Both the position numbers and the translations under genes were made by a program. DNA of 64,000 nt from Sphingopyxis sp. JAI108 (GTDB lineage: Bacteria > Pseudomonadota > Alphaproteobacteria > Sphingomonadales > Sphingomonadaceae). Positions 63,529 through 64,000 of this stretch are shown in pieces. A model generated the notes under the pieces. That model saw nothing but the letters and a program-made list of their open reading frames with translations. It ran no database searches and was not told where the DNA came from. Positions within the stretch are counted from its first letter, which is position 1. Every line of letters starts with the position of its first letter. The stretch covers positions 1 to 64,000 of the forward strand of contig NZ_JACCCJ010000006.1 of NCBI RefSeq assembly GCF_013410105.1, written 5' to 3'.

Positions 63529-64000
63529 TCGCGCCATCGCGCAGGCCGTTGCTGCGCGCCTTCGCCACCGCCATCGCGATCGTCGCGCTGGCGTGGGTCG
63601 CGGGCGGGCAGGCGCTGCTCGGGCGCATCGATCCCGCGCTCGCCGTTCCGCTGCTCCCGCTCCCCCTGATGCTGCTCGCATGGTGGCAGCGCCGCGAGCC
63701 GGCCGCGACCCGTTGGTTTACGATATTGTTGGCGCTCGTCCTCCTCGCCGCGGCGCAGGCGCTGCTTGGCTTCATCCTTGCCGGATCGGCGGCTTCGCCG
63801 CAGCTCCTCCTGACCATGGCCGCGGGCGGCCTCGCCGCGTGGCTCTCGGGACTGCTCGCGGGCTGGCGTGCGCGTTTCGGGGCTTTGCCCTGGCTAGCCG
63901 CGCTGCTGCTCGTCGCCGGCTGGTTCGGGGCGGCACATGGACTGCTCGCCGCCCTCTATCGCCCGGCCGCCGCAGCGGCGGACGCCCCCGCCCTCACCAT
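63525..64000 (+). CDS. membrane protein, cut by the window end
   Basis: An open frame from GTG 63525 to the end of the window (158 codons visible, no stop). At least four hydrophobic spans are predicted, rich in Leu and Ala: near residues 13-30, 37-52, 62-85 and 90-110, with another near 120-140. I do not recognise it. Overlap with the preceding gene (GTGA) supports the GTG start and cotranscription. The C-terminus lies beyond this window. Confidence 0.6.
   Translation, partial: MIAPSRRPLLRAFATAIAIVALAWVAGGQALLGRIDPALAVPLLPLPLMLLAWWQRREPAATRWFTILLALVLLAAAQALLGFILAGSAASPQLLLTMAAGGLAAWLSGLLAGWRARFGALPWLAALLLVAGWFGAAHGLLAALYRPAAAAADAPALT

Overview
The window reads as chromosomal DNA from a high-GC alphaproteobacterium of the order Sphingomonadales, most like Sphingopyxis. 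This is inferred from gene content, not from a database match: a full exosortase-A (XrtA) exopolysaccharide set, three TonB-dependent receptors, a J-domain/BolA/CobS/CobT neighbourhood, and the block infA-maf-rng-yacG-tRNA-Phe. Coding density is very high. Many genes are joined by ATGA or TGATG overlaps, and several start with GTG or TTG. I see no phage, insertion sequence or CRISPR array. Mobile-type DNA is limited to dispersed palindromic repeats and one truncated nuclease remnant.

Layout. 1-8.2 kb (mostly minus): a GT4 glycosyltransferase coupled to an LpxH-like phosphoesterase, an acetolactate-synthase-like enzyme with an aldehyde dehydrogenase, a secreted orphan protein, and cobT. 8.3-14.7 kb: an MFS transporter with a 43-residue membrane peptide, a lipoprotein hydrolase, cobS, a SnoaL-like protein and a J-domain protein, then divergently bolA, a cupin and a pirin. 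14.9-21.4 kb: a DmeF-like metal exporter, a DJ-1/PfpI protein, a GMC oxidoreductase with a four-cysteine motif, trhO, a methyltransferase and trxB.

21.5-40.1 kb is the XrtA locus. A minus-strand group (two hydrolases, an acyl carrier protein and a GNAT/FemAB-like transferase) faces a plus-strand acyl-CoA ligase and PLP decarboxylase across about 35 bp. These six look like a small biosynthetic pathway of unknown product. They are followed by an almost gapless plus-strand series: export lipoprotein, chain-length regulator, tyrosine kinase, outer-membrane barrel, AAA ATPase, polysaccharide deacetylase, FemAB transferase, glycosyltransferase, an exosortase A-EpsI fusion and an asparagine-synthase-like amidotransferase. 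Together they would export and modify an envelope polysaccharide and sort PEP-CTERM proteins. No PEP-CTERM substrate, PrsK/PrsR regulator, flippase, polymerase or priming transferase is in the window.

40.1-44.9 kb: a lower-GC membrane protein, a CelD-like acetyltransferase with a JmjC-type cupin, then infA, maf, a short RNase E/G, yacG and tRNA-Phe. 45-53.6 kb: two convergent TonB-dependent receptors sharing a strong terminator, a structured 435-bp intergenic region, folE, a PKHD-type hydroxylase and a sulfotransferase-like protein. 53.7-55.2 kb: rpsF-rpsR-rplI. 55.2-64 kb: a Mur ligase divergent from an LD-carboxypeptidase (probable peptidoglycan recycling), fabD-fabG, a secreted orphan, a ZnuD-like receptor, cysK and two membrane proteins, the last cut by the window edge.
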